A stretch of DNA of 64,000 bases from JAFEDN01 sp963832945 (GTDB lineage Bacteria; Pseudomonadota; Gammaproteobacteria; Coxiellales; Coxiellaceae). Location of the stretch: NCBI GenBank assembly GCA_963832945.1, contig CAWHVV010000006.1:1-64000 (forward strand). The letters are read 5' to 3'. A program made the position numbers and the translations under genes. How positions within the stretch are numbered: position 1 is the stretch's first letter; every line of letters starts with the position of its first letter. Below the pieces are notes generated by a model that did no database searches, had not been told where the DNA came from, and saw nothing but the letters and a program-made list of their open reading frames with translations. Of this stretch, positions 35,865-43,512 are shown in pieces.

Positions 35865-36149
35865 TTAAGGACTTGACCCTGAGGATCCCTGATATAGTGC
35901 GGCTTTCGCAACTAATGTCGCGGGTAACGATGCGCAATATTGTCCTCTCTTGAGTTTGCTGGGTACAGGAATATCCAATTTCATTTCTATACGATTTGCA
36001 ATGGCTTCTTCTAAACAATCCACGGCTTGCTCTTGTGCGTCTTCTTTATTTTCTCCTTGAGTAATGGCCTCCGGTAAATCCGGGAATTCTACCAGGAATC
36101 CGCCTTTTTTCTGTTTGGTCAATTTAATAGGATAATTAAAATGTCTCAT
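35865..36149 (-). CDS. hicB: HicB-family antitoxin, C-terminally truncated, orphan
   Basis: The N-terminal partial RNase-H-like domain is clear: GGFLVEFPDLPEAITQGENKEDA, then CLEEAIANRIEMKLDIPVPS and the conserved LPATLVAKAALYQ. Full HicB proteins continue here into a DNA-binding helix-turn-helix of 30-50 residues. This one ends after six unrelated residues (GSSGSS P) at 94 residues. No hicA toxin gene is next to it. It starts 2 bases after nnrE on the same strand. It is probably a remnant of a HicAB module, or an antitoxin without DNA binding. Confidence 0.82.
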   Translation of the reverse strand: MRHFNYPIKLTKQKKGGFLVEFPDLPEAITQGENKEDAQEQAVDCLEEAIANRIEMKLDIPVPSKLKRGQYCASLPATLVAKAALYQGSSGSSP

Positions 36150-36151
36150 CG

Positions 36152-36847
36152 TTACCTCAAATCATTTTCTTTAATGCCAAGTTGCGACAACAATATTTTA
36201 GGCGTGCCGATGCCGGCCACGTGGACGTGGCCCAAAAATTTTTTGGCTCCGGGATTGGTAAACCCTTTTTTATTGCCGACAAAAGTCACCGTATGCGCGG
36301 CATTAATCGCAATTCCCAGGGATTCACCGGTATCGCAATCCAGGCCGGAGGGGATATCAACCGATAAAATTTTAGCTTTACATTCGTTGATCGCCCGGAT
36401 AATTGTATAGTAAGGCTCCCGCACCCGACCTTGCAGACCTGTACCGAAAATGGCGTCAATAATCCATTCGGCCTGGCTCAATTTCTCGTGGATGGCGGCA
36501 GGCAAATGTTCATTGTTAATAATGGTCATTGGTATAGAGGTTTTGACCGCGATATCATAATTTATTTTTGCGTCACCGGTCAGCGCTCCGGGATCGGCGA
36601 ATAGCAAAATATGTACCGGTAAATCCAGGTTATCCAGATAGCGGGCCACCACAAAACCGTCGCCGGCATTGTTGCCTTTTCCGCAGCAAATTATAATTTT
36701 CCCTTTTACACCACACGATAAAAGATAATCGACGGTCGCGCGACCGGCGTTTTCCATCAGCACGATTCCCGGAATGCCCAATTCTTCTATCGTGCGCCGA
36801 TCAAGTTCCCGAGCTCCATCCCGGCTTAACAGAAGCGTTTGATTCAT
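36152..36847 (-). CDS. nnrE: NAD(P)H-hydrate epimerase (stand-alone YjeF N-domain)
   Basis: The enzyme epimerises R-NAD(P)HX, damaged by heat or enzymes, to the S form for repair by the dehydratase. It has 231 residues, only the YjeF_N domain. It shows GIPGIVLMENAGRATVDYLL, the phosphate loop CGKGNNAGDGFVVARYL near residues 56-72, DAIFGTGLQG and VDIPSGLDCDTGE. The dehydratase domain usually fused to it in gammaproteobacteria is absent here and must be encoded elsewhere. Start MNQTLLLSRDGARELDRR. Confidence 0.93.
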   Translation of the reverse strand: MNQTLLLSRDGARELDRRTIEELGIPGIVLMENAGRATVDYLLSCGVKGKIIICCGKGNNAGDGFVVARYLDNLDLPVHILLFADPGALTGDAKINYDIAVKTSIPMTIINNEHLPAAIHEKLSQAEWIIDAIFGTGLQGRVREPYYTIIRAINECKAKILSVDIPSGLDCDTGESLGIAINAAHTVTFVGNKKGFTNPGAKKFLGHVHVAGIGTPKILLSQLGIKENDLR

Positions 36848-36942
36848 AAGACAACCTGCCTTAAAAAAAATGATTGCGCGAAGTATAGCAGGAGCAATCG
36901 TTTTGAGTATATCATGAGTATATAACTCAGAGGAGATTGTCT

Positions 36943-39663
36943 ATGTATGTTCTGGAATACCAGGATTTAAATACTCAAGGTGTGGAGAATGCTTACGCAA
37001 AAGTCGTGGAGATGATTCACAATAATGATTTTTATTCAGCAGAGGTTAAAAAATTACAGCCTACCTCTTATTATCGTGCAGAGCTTGATCACTCCAATCG
37101 ATTGCTGTTTAAAATAGTCCGCTATGCAGGCGAAACTTATGCATTGATGCTGGAAGTCATTCGTCAGCATGATTACAGCAAATCCCGGTTTCTCAATGGC
37201 GCGGCGGTGGACGAATCCAAAATTATTTATCCGGAAAGCGAGCCGGCGGAACCCATCGCCTACCTGAACAAAAATAATTCCAGGTTCCACTGGCTGGATA
37301 AAGTGATTTCATTCGATGATATCCAACAGGAAATTTATCAAACACGTCCACCGGTGTTGATCATTGGTTCCGCCGGAAGCGGCAAGACCGCATTGACGCT
37401 GGAAAAAATGAAACAAACCACCGGTGATATTCTATATGTCACTCATTCACCCTATTTAGTGCAAAATTCTCGAAATCTCTACTATTCCCATCAATATCAA
37501 AATGATTTACAAACCGTTGACTTTTTGTCTTATCAGGAATTGATTGAAACCATCCATGTTCCCGCAGGCAGGGAAATCACTTTCAAAACGTTCAAAGAAT
37601 GGGTCAAACCATGGCAGCGCCATAAAATATTACAGAATACGCATGCGCTTTACGAGGAATTTAAAGGCGTGCTCAGCGGACCGGTTATCGATAAGCCTTA
37701 TTTATCCCTGGCGGAATATATGGGTTTAGGAATTAAGCAATCGATTTTTTTGGCGGAGCAGCGGGAACCTGTTTATGAACTTTATCAAAAATACCTGGAA
37801 ATGTTGAAACAACGCGTCTGGTATGATGTCAATCTGGTGTCTTACGATTATTTATCACGTTGTGAAGCGCGTTACGATTTTATCGTCGTCGATGAAATTC
37901 AGGATTTCACCAATATTCAGTTGGTGCTTATCCTGAAAATGCTAAAAAATCCCGGACAATTTTTGTTATGTGGCGACGCGAACCAGATCGTGCATCCGAA
38001 TTTTTTTTCCTGGGCGAAAATAAAAACACTTTTTTATCAGGAAGACCTGATCGATTCCCAGCAGGTGACACGGGTATTGACGACCAATTACCGTAATTCT
38101 GTCGCCGTGACTGCGATCGCCAATCGAATATTAAAATTAAAAAATGTCCGCCTTGGGTCAGTCGATAAGGAAAGCCATTATTTGATCGAAAGCCGTTCGC
38201 AGTATGAGGGTGAAGTGATTTTTTTAAACGCCGTCAGCGATAATGTTCGTGAACTTAATCGGAAAACCCGCAAATCGACACAGATAGCGGTGATTGTATT
38301 GCGGGATGAATGGAAAGCTTTTGCCGCGCGATTATTTGAAACTCCACTGATTTTTTCGATTTATGAAGTCAAAGGGCTGGAGTATGACCAGATTATCCTG
38401 TTTGATTTTATTTCTGCGGAAGCGCAGTCTTTTTTAGAAATCACTCGTGGTGTTACCGCGGAGGATTTAAATAAACCACTGACATACGGCCGTTTAAAAG
38501 ATAAAACCGACCGGTCTTTAGAGATTTATAAATTTTATATCAATGCTCTTTATGTAGCTTTAACACGATCGGTGCAAAAAATTTATTGGGTGGAATCCAC
38601 CATGCAGCATCCTCTGTATTCATTGCTGGAATTGCGGGAGCAACGCGATCATTTAGCTATTGCCGGTGGTGATTCGACTCTGGAAGAATGGCAGAGAGAG
38701 GCCAGAAAACTGGAGCTGCAAGGCAAGCAGGAGCAGGCTGACGCCATCCGGGAACGCCTGATTCAGAAGAAACCCGTGCCCTGGGAAGTGATCACGCTCG
38801 AAAAAGCGGAACACCTAAAGCAGGTTGTCTTCACCCCGAATGCGGATAAGAAGCAGAAAATCGCCTATTTTGAATATGCGATGGTCTATCGGGATTTCCC
38901 AGCGCTGCGCCTTTTCAAAGACCAGAAGTTTTCACCTGCGCAAAATCTGGAAAAAAGCACCGATTTGATTCAGCGGAAATATTTTGACAGCTCGGCGTTT
39001 AAAAATCCGGCAAGCGTATTAAAAGATGTAGACCTGTACGGCGTTGATTTTCGCAATCCGTTTAATCAAACACCGTTGATGGCGGCGGCATATGTCGGCA
39101 ATTCGGCATTAATAAAAACACTGTTGTCTGCCGGAGCCAGCAGCGATCTCACCGATAACCATTATCGCGATGCTTTTCAGATCCTGCTGCATCGTGCTTG
39201 CCAGGACCCGCGGTTTTGTCAAAACAAACTGGCTGACAGCTATCTATTGCTCGCGCCGGCCTCCTTGAGCATACAGTCGGAGGGTTGTTTAATAAAAATA
39301 GATCAGAAAAACATGGAGTTTTTATTATTTTCCGTCACAGTTTGGCTGTTGATAAACCGGCGGAGCGGATTGACGACAGCGGATTATCTACAGGTGCTGG
39401 AAAATTTTCCCGAACGCGTCCTGGCGGACTATCGCAAAAAAAGGACCTATTTATCGAGTTTGTTATCGAAAAACGAGATATCACGCCAGGATCGCTATAA
39501 TCGGAAATTATTCAAGCGAATTCGGCTGGGGCACTATATTCTCAATCCGGATTTATCAATCAAATTAAGAGAAGAATGGATCCCGGTGGCTGCTCTCTTA
39601 AATTTTAACGCCAATTATCAGCCTTTACGACAGCCTGAACCTGCCGGGCTTTTGATTGAATAA
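36943..39663 (+). CDS. RelE-like / UvrD-type helicase / ankyrin fusion protein
   Basis: The product has 906 residues. ATG 36943 has AGGAGA 7 bases upstream and is preferred to TTG 36937. Residues ~1-90 include SYYRAELDHSNRLLFKIV and ALMLEVIRQHDYSKSRFL, similar to RelE/ParE-type toxin folds (inference). Superfamily 1 helicase motifs follow: Walker A GSAGSGKT (142-149), motif II VDEIQDF (316-322), LLCGDANQIVHPNFFSW, TTNYRNS, VKGLEYDQIILFDFI and VALTR (538-542). A charged helical segment (~590-630) leads to an ankyrin repeat (NQTPLMAAAYVGNSALIKTLLSAGASSD, from ~707). The last 170 residues are unassigned. It resembles the helicase core of TRANK1-type proteins. The promoter region carries TGAGTATATAACTCA, a possible operator. 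Its function is unknown. Confidence 0.88.
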   Translation: MYVLEYQDLNTQGVENAYAKVVEMIHNNDFYSAEVKKLQPTSYYRAELDHSNRLLFKIVRYAGETYALMLEVIRQHDYSKSRFLNGAAVDESKIIYPESEPAEPIAYLNKNNSRFHWLDKVISFDDIQQEIYQTRPPVLIIGSAGSGKTALTLEKMKQTTGDILYVTHSPYLVQNSRNLYYSHQYQNDLQTVDFLSYQELIETIHVPAGREITFKTFKEWVKPWQRHKILQNTHALYEEFKGVLSGPVIDKPYLSLAEYMGLGIKQSIFLAEQREPVYELYQKYLEMLKQRVWYDVNLVSYDYLSRCEARYDFIVVDEIQDFTNIQLVLILKMLKNPGQFLLCGDANQIVHPNFFSWAKIKTLFYQEDLIDSQQVTRVLTTNYRNSVAVTAIANRILKLKNVRLGSVDKESHYLIESRSQYEGEVIFLNAVSDNVRELNRKTRKSTQIAVIVLRDEWKAFAARLFETPLIFSIYEVKGLEYDQIILFDFISAEAQSFLEITRGVTAEDLNKPLTYGRLKDKTDRSLEIYKFYINALYVALTRSVQKIYWVESTMQHPLYSLLELREQRDHLAIAGGDSTLEEWQREARKLELQGKQEQADAIRERLIQKKPVPWEVITLEKAEHLKQVVFTPNADKKQKIAYFEYAMVYRDFPALRLFKDQKFSPAQNLEKSTDLIQRKYFDSSAFKNPASVLKDVDLYGVDFRNPFNQTPLMAAAYVGNSALIKTLLSAGASSDLTDNHYRDAFQILLHRACQDPRFCQNKLADSYLLLAPASLSIQSEGCLIKIDQKNMEFLLFSVTVWLLINRRSGLTTADYLQVLENFPERVLADYRKKRTYLSSLLSKNEISRQDRYNRKLFKRIRLGHYILNPDLSIKLREEWIPVAALLNFNANYQPLRQPEPAGLLIE

Positions 39664-39682
39664 GATTATTTATGCGAGGGTC

Positions 39683-40791
39683 CTAACTGCTTTTGTTATC
39701 ATTGCCTGACATTAACCGGTTAAATTGGCTAACCAGATACAGAGGAAAATTAAACATATTGTTATCCTTTCTCAGATTTCTCAAAGATGCTCTGAGCAGG
39801 CATTGCGGATGATATTTAGAAGCATATACCAGCAGGCTTTTCTTTTTGCGAGAGAAGCCAGCCTTGACTTCAAGTGGATAAATACTGAGTTCCTGTTCGA
39901 TTAAAAAATCCACTTCGGCAATACCCTCACTGGTCCAGTAATAAAGTGCGTTGTGAGTTGCCGCTAATTCCTGAGCGACAAAATTTTCTGTGAATGCTTC
40001 ATAAAATTCAGTGAATAATCCATTTCCTTCAACGACGGATTTTGGCGGGATGCGACTCATGGCTGAAAGCAGGCCCACGTCCAGTAGAAAAATTTTGAAA
40101 GCGTGCTTATTGGCGTATCCGATCAAAGGTAATTTGGGCGTAGTCACGTTGAAGCTTTGATAAATTAAGCCCGCGTTGGCCAGCCACTGGATGACTGTTT
40201 CGTATTCCCGGCCGCGCGCGCTTTTGCGCAAGGCTGAAAACACAAATTTCTTATTCTCTTTCGCTAATTGCGCCGGAATTTGTTCCCACACTTGAGTAAT
40301 TTTTATAATCTGTTCTTTAGGGGCATGTTTGGCAAAATCCAATAAATAAGCTCTTAAAATTTCATTTTGTATATTTTTAATCGCCAATAAATTTTCTGTT
40401 TGCACATATTCCAATACCGCTTCCGGCATCCCGCCAATAAATAAATATTTTTTTAACAGACTTATCAGTCGTTCATGCAGCACATCCGAAATTTGAGAGG
40501 ATGCATTGAGATTTAATAACATTTCCCGTAATCGGGTTTCCCCAATCGACTCCAGGAATTCAAAAAAACTCAATGGATATAAATCCAGAAAATTGACTTT
40601 GCCAACGGGAAAACCTTTTGTTTGAGCCAGCAAGACTCCCAATAATGAACCTGCGGCGACGATATGAAATTCGTTGGCCTGCTCTTGAAAATATTTTAAA
40701 CTGTTTAATGCGTGCGGTGATTCCCAATCAATGGCTTACGGTTTCTGGAACCTTTCCATACCAATAACTGAGCGTAAATATCTCGTTTCAT
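39683..40791 (-). pseudogene. AAA_14/DUF4143 ATPase with deleted P-loop
   Basis: The gene starts at 40791 as MKRDIYAQLLVWKGSRNRKPLI, the normal opening of these ATPases, which should run straight into a Walker A. Instead the frame breaks and resumes as ESPHALNSLKYFQEQANEF then HIVAAGSLLGVLLAQTKGFP, skipping about 60-70 residues that hold Walker A and most of Walker B. The remaining 319 codons (from 40642) contain LDLYPLSFFEFL, LKKYLFIGGMPEAVLEY and the DUF4143 nuclease-like end (YYWTSEGIAEVDFLIEQELSIYPLEVKAG). The internal deletion makes an active ATPase unlikely. The C-terminal part may still be translated. Confidence 0.85.
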
Positions 40792-40837
40792 GGATATGAT
40801 TTTATCATGTCAGTAATTAAAAATCCAATATGTTACC

Positions 40838-40861
40838 AAAACGTGATTTAAATCACGTTTT
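40838..40861. terminator. Perfect 24-bp palindrome overlapping the permease stop codon
   Basis: AAAACGTGATTTAAATCACG plus TTTT (40838-40861) is a perfect palindrome. Its TTTAAATCACGTTTT half recurs in direct orientation at 40879-40893, inside the last codons of the permease gene, followed by GGTAA where the first copy has ACCAA. It may serve as a terminator for the permease gene or a small inverted duplication. Confidence 0.55.
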
Positions 40862-42305
40862 ACCAACGAAAAAATGGTTTTAAATCACGTTTTGGTAATG
40901 AGATACGCTCTTTCAGTAGATCCGCTGTTTTTTTCTTCAGAATGACGAAGGGCAATAAAGTAAATACCAGAGTGCCCAGGATCATAATGATTTCATAAAC
41001 GGTCACGTTATGGATCGGCACATCGGCGGGCGGGATAAAACCAATGATAATGGCTCCGCAACAGGTCAGAATGCCGACCCCCCCAACCACCCAAATACCC
41101 CATCTGCCGCCGGGAATACGATAGGCGTTGGGCACTGCCGTCGTTTTATAGCGTAGTTTTATCGCTGCGGCGAATAAACATATATAAAATATTAACGCCA
41201 ATTGTGCGGTTAAAACACTTAAAATCCAATAGGCAGTACTCATCGATTTGAAGCATAAAAACAGGCAGGATAATGCAACGGTCATTATGGCTTGTAATAC
41301 CAGCATCATTACGGGAGCGTCTTTTTGATTACGTTTGCCTAAAATTTTGGGCAGTAAACCGTCTTCGGCCGCCACCACTAAACCTTTGGTAGGCCCGATC
41401 ACCCACGCAGCCATTCCGCCGAATCCGCCGATAATAATCATGAGAATGACAATCGGCATCATCCAGCCCAGATGAAAATTATCCAAAAATACTTTAAATG
41501 CATCGTTAAGCCCGCTGATGATATTCAGCGTTTTCGCTGGCGTGACCATGACAATCGCCAGAGAAGCCAGCACCATGCTTAACACCACAATAAGACCTGA
41601 ATAAAGCAGTGCTTTCGGAAAATCCCGTTGGGGATTTTTCACGGCTTCGGCATGTGAAGCGGACATTTCAAAGCCCATTAAACTAAATAAAATAATAACT
41701 AAAAAAGCGATGTTGGGCATGGCGCTGAGATTGGGTAGCCAATGTTCCATGCTCGCTGCGGTGGCGAGTGGTTTACCGCTGCAAATCCAGACTGCCCCCA
41801 AGGCTATAATAGCGATCATTGGTATGATGGTGCCGCCTATGGCGCAAACCGTGCTGATCAGGCTGGATAATTTCATGCCCCGTGCGTTCAACCAGGTCGC
41901 GATCAAAAACATGGCGATAACCAGCGGCACAATAAATGCTTTCTGATTCACTAGCGCAGGATCAACCAGATAAGCCACATTAGTCGCGATAAAAGACAAA
42001 ATGGTGGGATACCAGAAAACGTTATAAATCCATTGCAGCCAAATCGTCAAAAATCCCCAACGCGGGCCAAAAGCCTCGCGCATCCATACATAGACTCCGC
42101 CGGTTTTTGGGTGGTGAGTGGCTAATTCTGCAGTCACCAAAATGGATGGAATCAGAAACAGGATAGTGGCCAAAGCATAGAGCAGGACCAGGGAAAGGCC
42201 ATTCGCGGCATTTGCGGGCAGATTACGCACGCTGTCAATGGCGATCACATTGATCATGACCAGACTAAAAACGCCCAGCCCCCGTTTTTTAATTGTCATT
42301 TCCAT
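40860..42305 (-). CDS. APC-superfamily amino acid permease
   Basis: This is an inner-membrane amino acid/polyamine/organocation transporter with 481 residues and about 12 hydrophobic segments. The first reads GVFSLVMINVIAIDSVRNLP, followed by AELATHHPKTGGVYVWMREAFGPRWGF, the conserved loop of glutamate/GABA antiporter relatives. FSLMGFEMSASHAEAVKNPQRDFPKAL marks TM6 and the substrate region. The hydrophilic end is LLKERISLPKRDLKPFFRW. Substrate is unknown. It is divergent from the amidohydrolase gene 41 bases away, so the two may share a control region and act on related amino-acid derivatives. Confidence 0.9.
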   Translation of the reverse strand: MEMTIKKRGLGVFSLVMINVIAIDSVRNLPANAANGLSLVLLYALATILFLIPSILVTAELATHHPKTGGVYVWMREAFGPRWGFLTIWLQWIYNVFWYPTILSFIATNVAYLVDPALVNQKAFIVPLVIAMFLIATWLNARGMKLSSLISTVCAIGGTIIPMIAIIALGAVWICSGKPLATAASMEHWLPNLSAMPNIAFLVIILFSLMGFEMSASHAEAVKNPQRDFPKALLYSGLIVVLSMVLASLAIVMVTPAKTLNIISGLNDAFKVFLDNFHLGWMMPIVILMIIIGGFGGMAAWVIGPTKGLVVAAEDGLLPKILGKRNQKDAPVMMLVLQAIMTVALSCLFLCFKSMSTAYWILSVLTAQLALIFYICLFAAAIKLRYKTTAVPNAYRIPGGRWGIWVVGGVGILTCCGAIIIGFIPPADVPIHNVTVYEIIMILGTLVFTLLPFVILKKKTADLLKERISLPKRDLKPFFRW

Positions 42306-42346
42306 AATTTATTGATTATCATATCATAATCATCTTAGGAGTCAAT

Positions 42347-43510
42347 ATGGACAATATCCTTGAAAAAGCCCGGGATTTACAGGGCTGGAGCGTCGCGCAT
42401 CGCCGGCATCTGCACCAATTTCCAGAATTAAGCTGCCAGGAGAAAGAAACTTCTGCTTATTGCGCTGAGGTGCTCAGAGGCCTGGGTTATGAAATTACAC
42501 CCAGCTGGGGATTTGGTTTTACCGCTAATTTACAGGCTAAAAACGCCGGGCGTACGATTGCTCTTCGCGCGGATATGGATGCGCTTCCCATTCAGGAAAA
42601 AAACACCCACCCTTTTATTTCCCAAAATCCAGGCAAGACTCACGCCTGTGGACACGATGGTCACATGACTATTGCCCTCACGGCTGCTCGCCTGTTAGCA
42701 GAACACTCTGAAGCCTTGCCGGTCAATGTCCGTTTTATATTTCAACCCAGCGAAGAAACTCCCCCTGGGGGAGCGCTGGGGATGATTGCGCAGGGTTGTC
42801 TGGAAGGCGTGGATGAAGTCTATGGTCTGCATAACGATCCCGGCACCCCGGTCGGAAAAATACGCACACGGATTGGACCCCTGTTGGCGGCGGGAGACAG
42901 GTTTGATTTAATTGTTCAGGGTCGCGGTTGCCATGCCGCCAAGCCGCACTATGGTTTAGACCCGGTAATCGCCGGCGCGCAACTGATTACAGGCTGGCAG
43001 GCGATTGTGTCCCGACGCTTGAATCCCGTACACCCGGCGGTGCTCAGTGTGACGCAGTTTAAAGCCGGGGACGTATTTAATGTGATTCCGGATACTGCTT
43101 TTTTAGCAGGAACGGTGCGGACCTTCACTTCCGCGGACAGAGCGCTGATCCGCGAACTCATGGAAATTTCTCTCGAAAATTTAAAACGCCAGGGATACCA
43201 GACCGATTTTAAATATACTGTGGGATATGACGCAGTCGTGAATCATCGCGAAGGTGTGGAGCGCGTTACCCGTGCCGCCACAACAATTTTAGGCGCCGAA
43301 CACGTCGATCCAATGACTGAACCCGAAGGCATCGCTGAAGATTTTGCCTATTATCTACAACACCGGCCCGGGGCCTTTTATCTACTGGGCAGCGGTAATG
43401 CGGAAAAAGGGATCACTGCTTCGTTGCATTCGCCGCATTACGATTTTGATGAGACTGCGCTGACGCTGGGCGCCGCGGTGATGGCCACGATCGTTTTGCA
43501 GGGAAAATAA
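42347..43510 (+). CDS. M20D-family amidohydrolase (N-acyl amino acid / hippurate hydrolase type)
   Basis: This is a zinc peptidase-like enzyme that cleaves N-acyl or N-carbamoyl groups from amino acids, presumably cytoplasmic. It has 387 residues. It shows HRRHLHQFPELSCQEKET, LRADMDALPIQE, the metal loop HACGHDGHM (~100-107), FQPSEETPPGGALGMI with the catalytic Glu pair, and GLHNDP; a final metal His lies in SLHSPHYDFDE. A dimerisation (lid) domain occupies ~180-290. It is followed 2 bases later by the fadE-like gene. Confidence 0.93.
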   Translation: MDNILEKARDLQGWSVAHRRHLHQFPELSCQEKETSAYCAEVLRGLGYEITPSWGFGFTANLQAKNAGRTIALRADMDALPIQEKNTHPFISQNPGKTHACGHDGHMTIALTAARLLAEHSEALPVNVRFIFQPSEETPPGGALGMIAQGCLEGVDEVYGLHNDPGTPVGKIRTRIGPLLAAGDRFDLIVQGRGCHAAKPHYGLDPVIAGAQLITGWQAIVSRRLNPVHPAVLSVTQFKAGDVFNVIPDTAFLAGTVRTFTSADRALIRELMEISLENLKRQGYQTDFKYTVGYDAVVNHREGVERVTRAATTILGAEHVDPMTEPEGIAEDFAYYLQHRPGAFYLLGSGNAEKGITASLHSPHYDFDETALTLGAAVMATIVLQGK

Positions 43511-43512
43511 TC

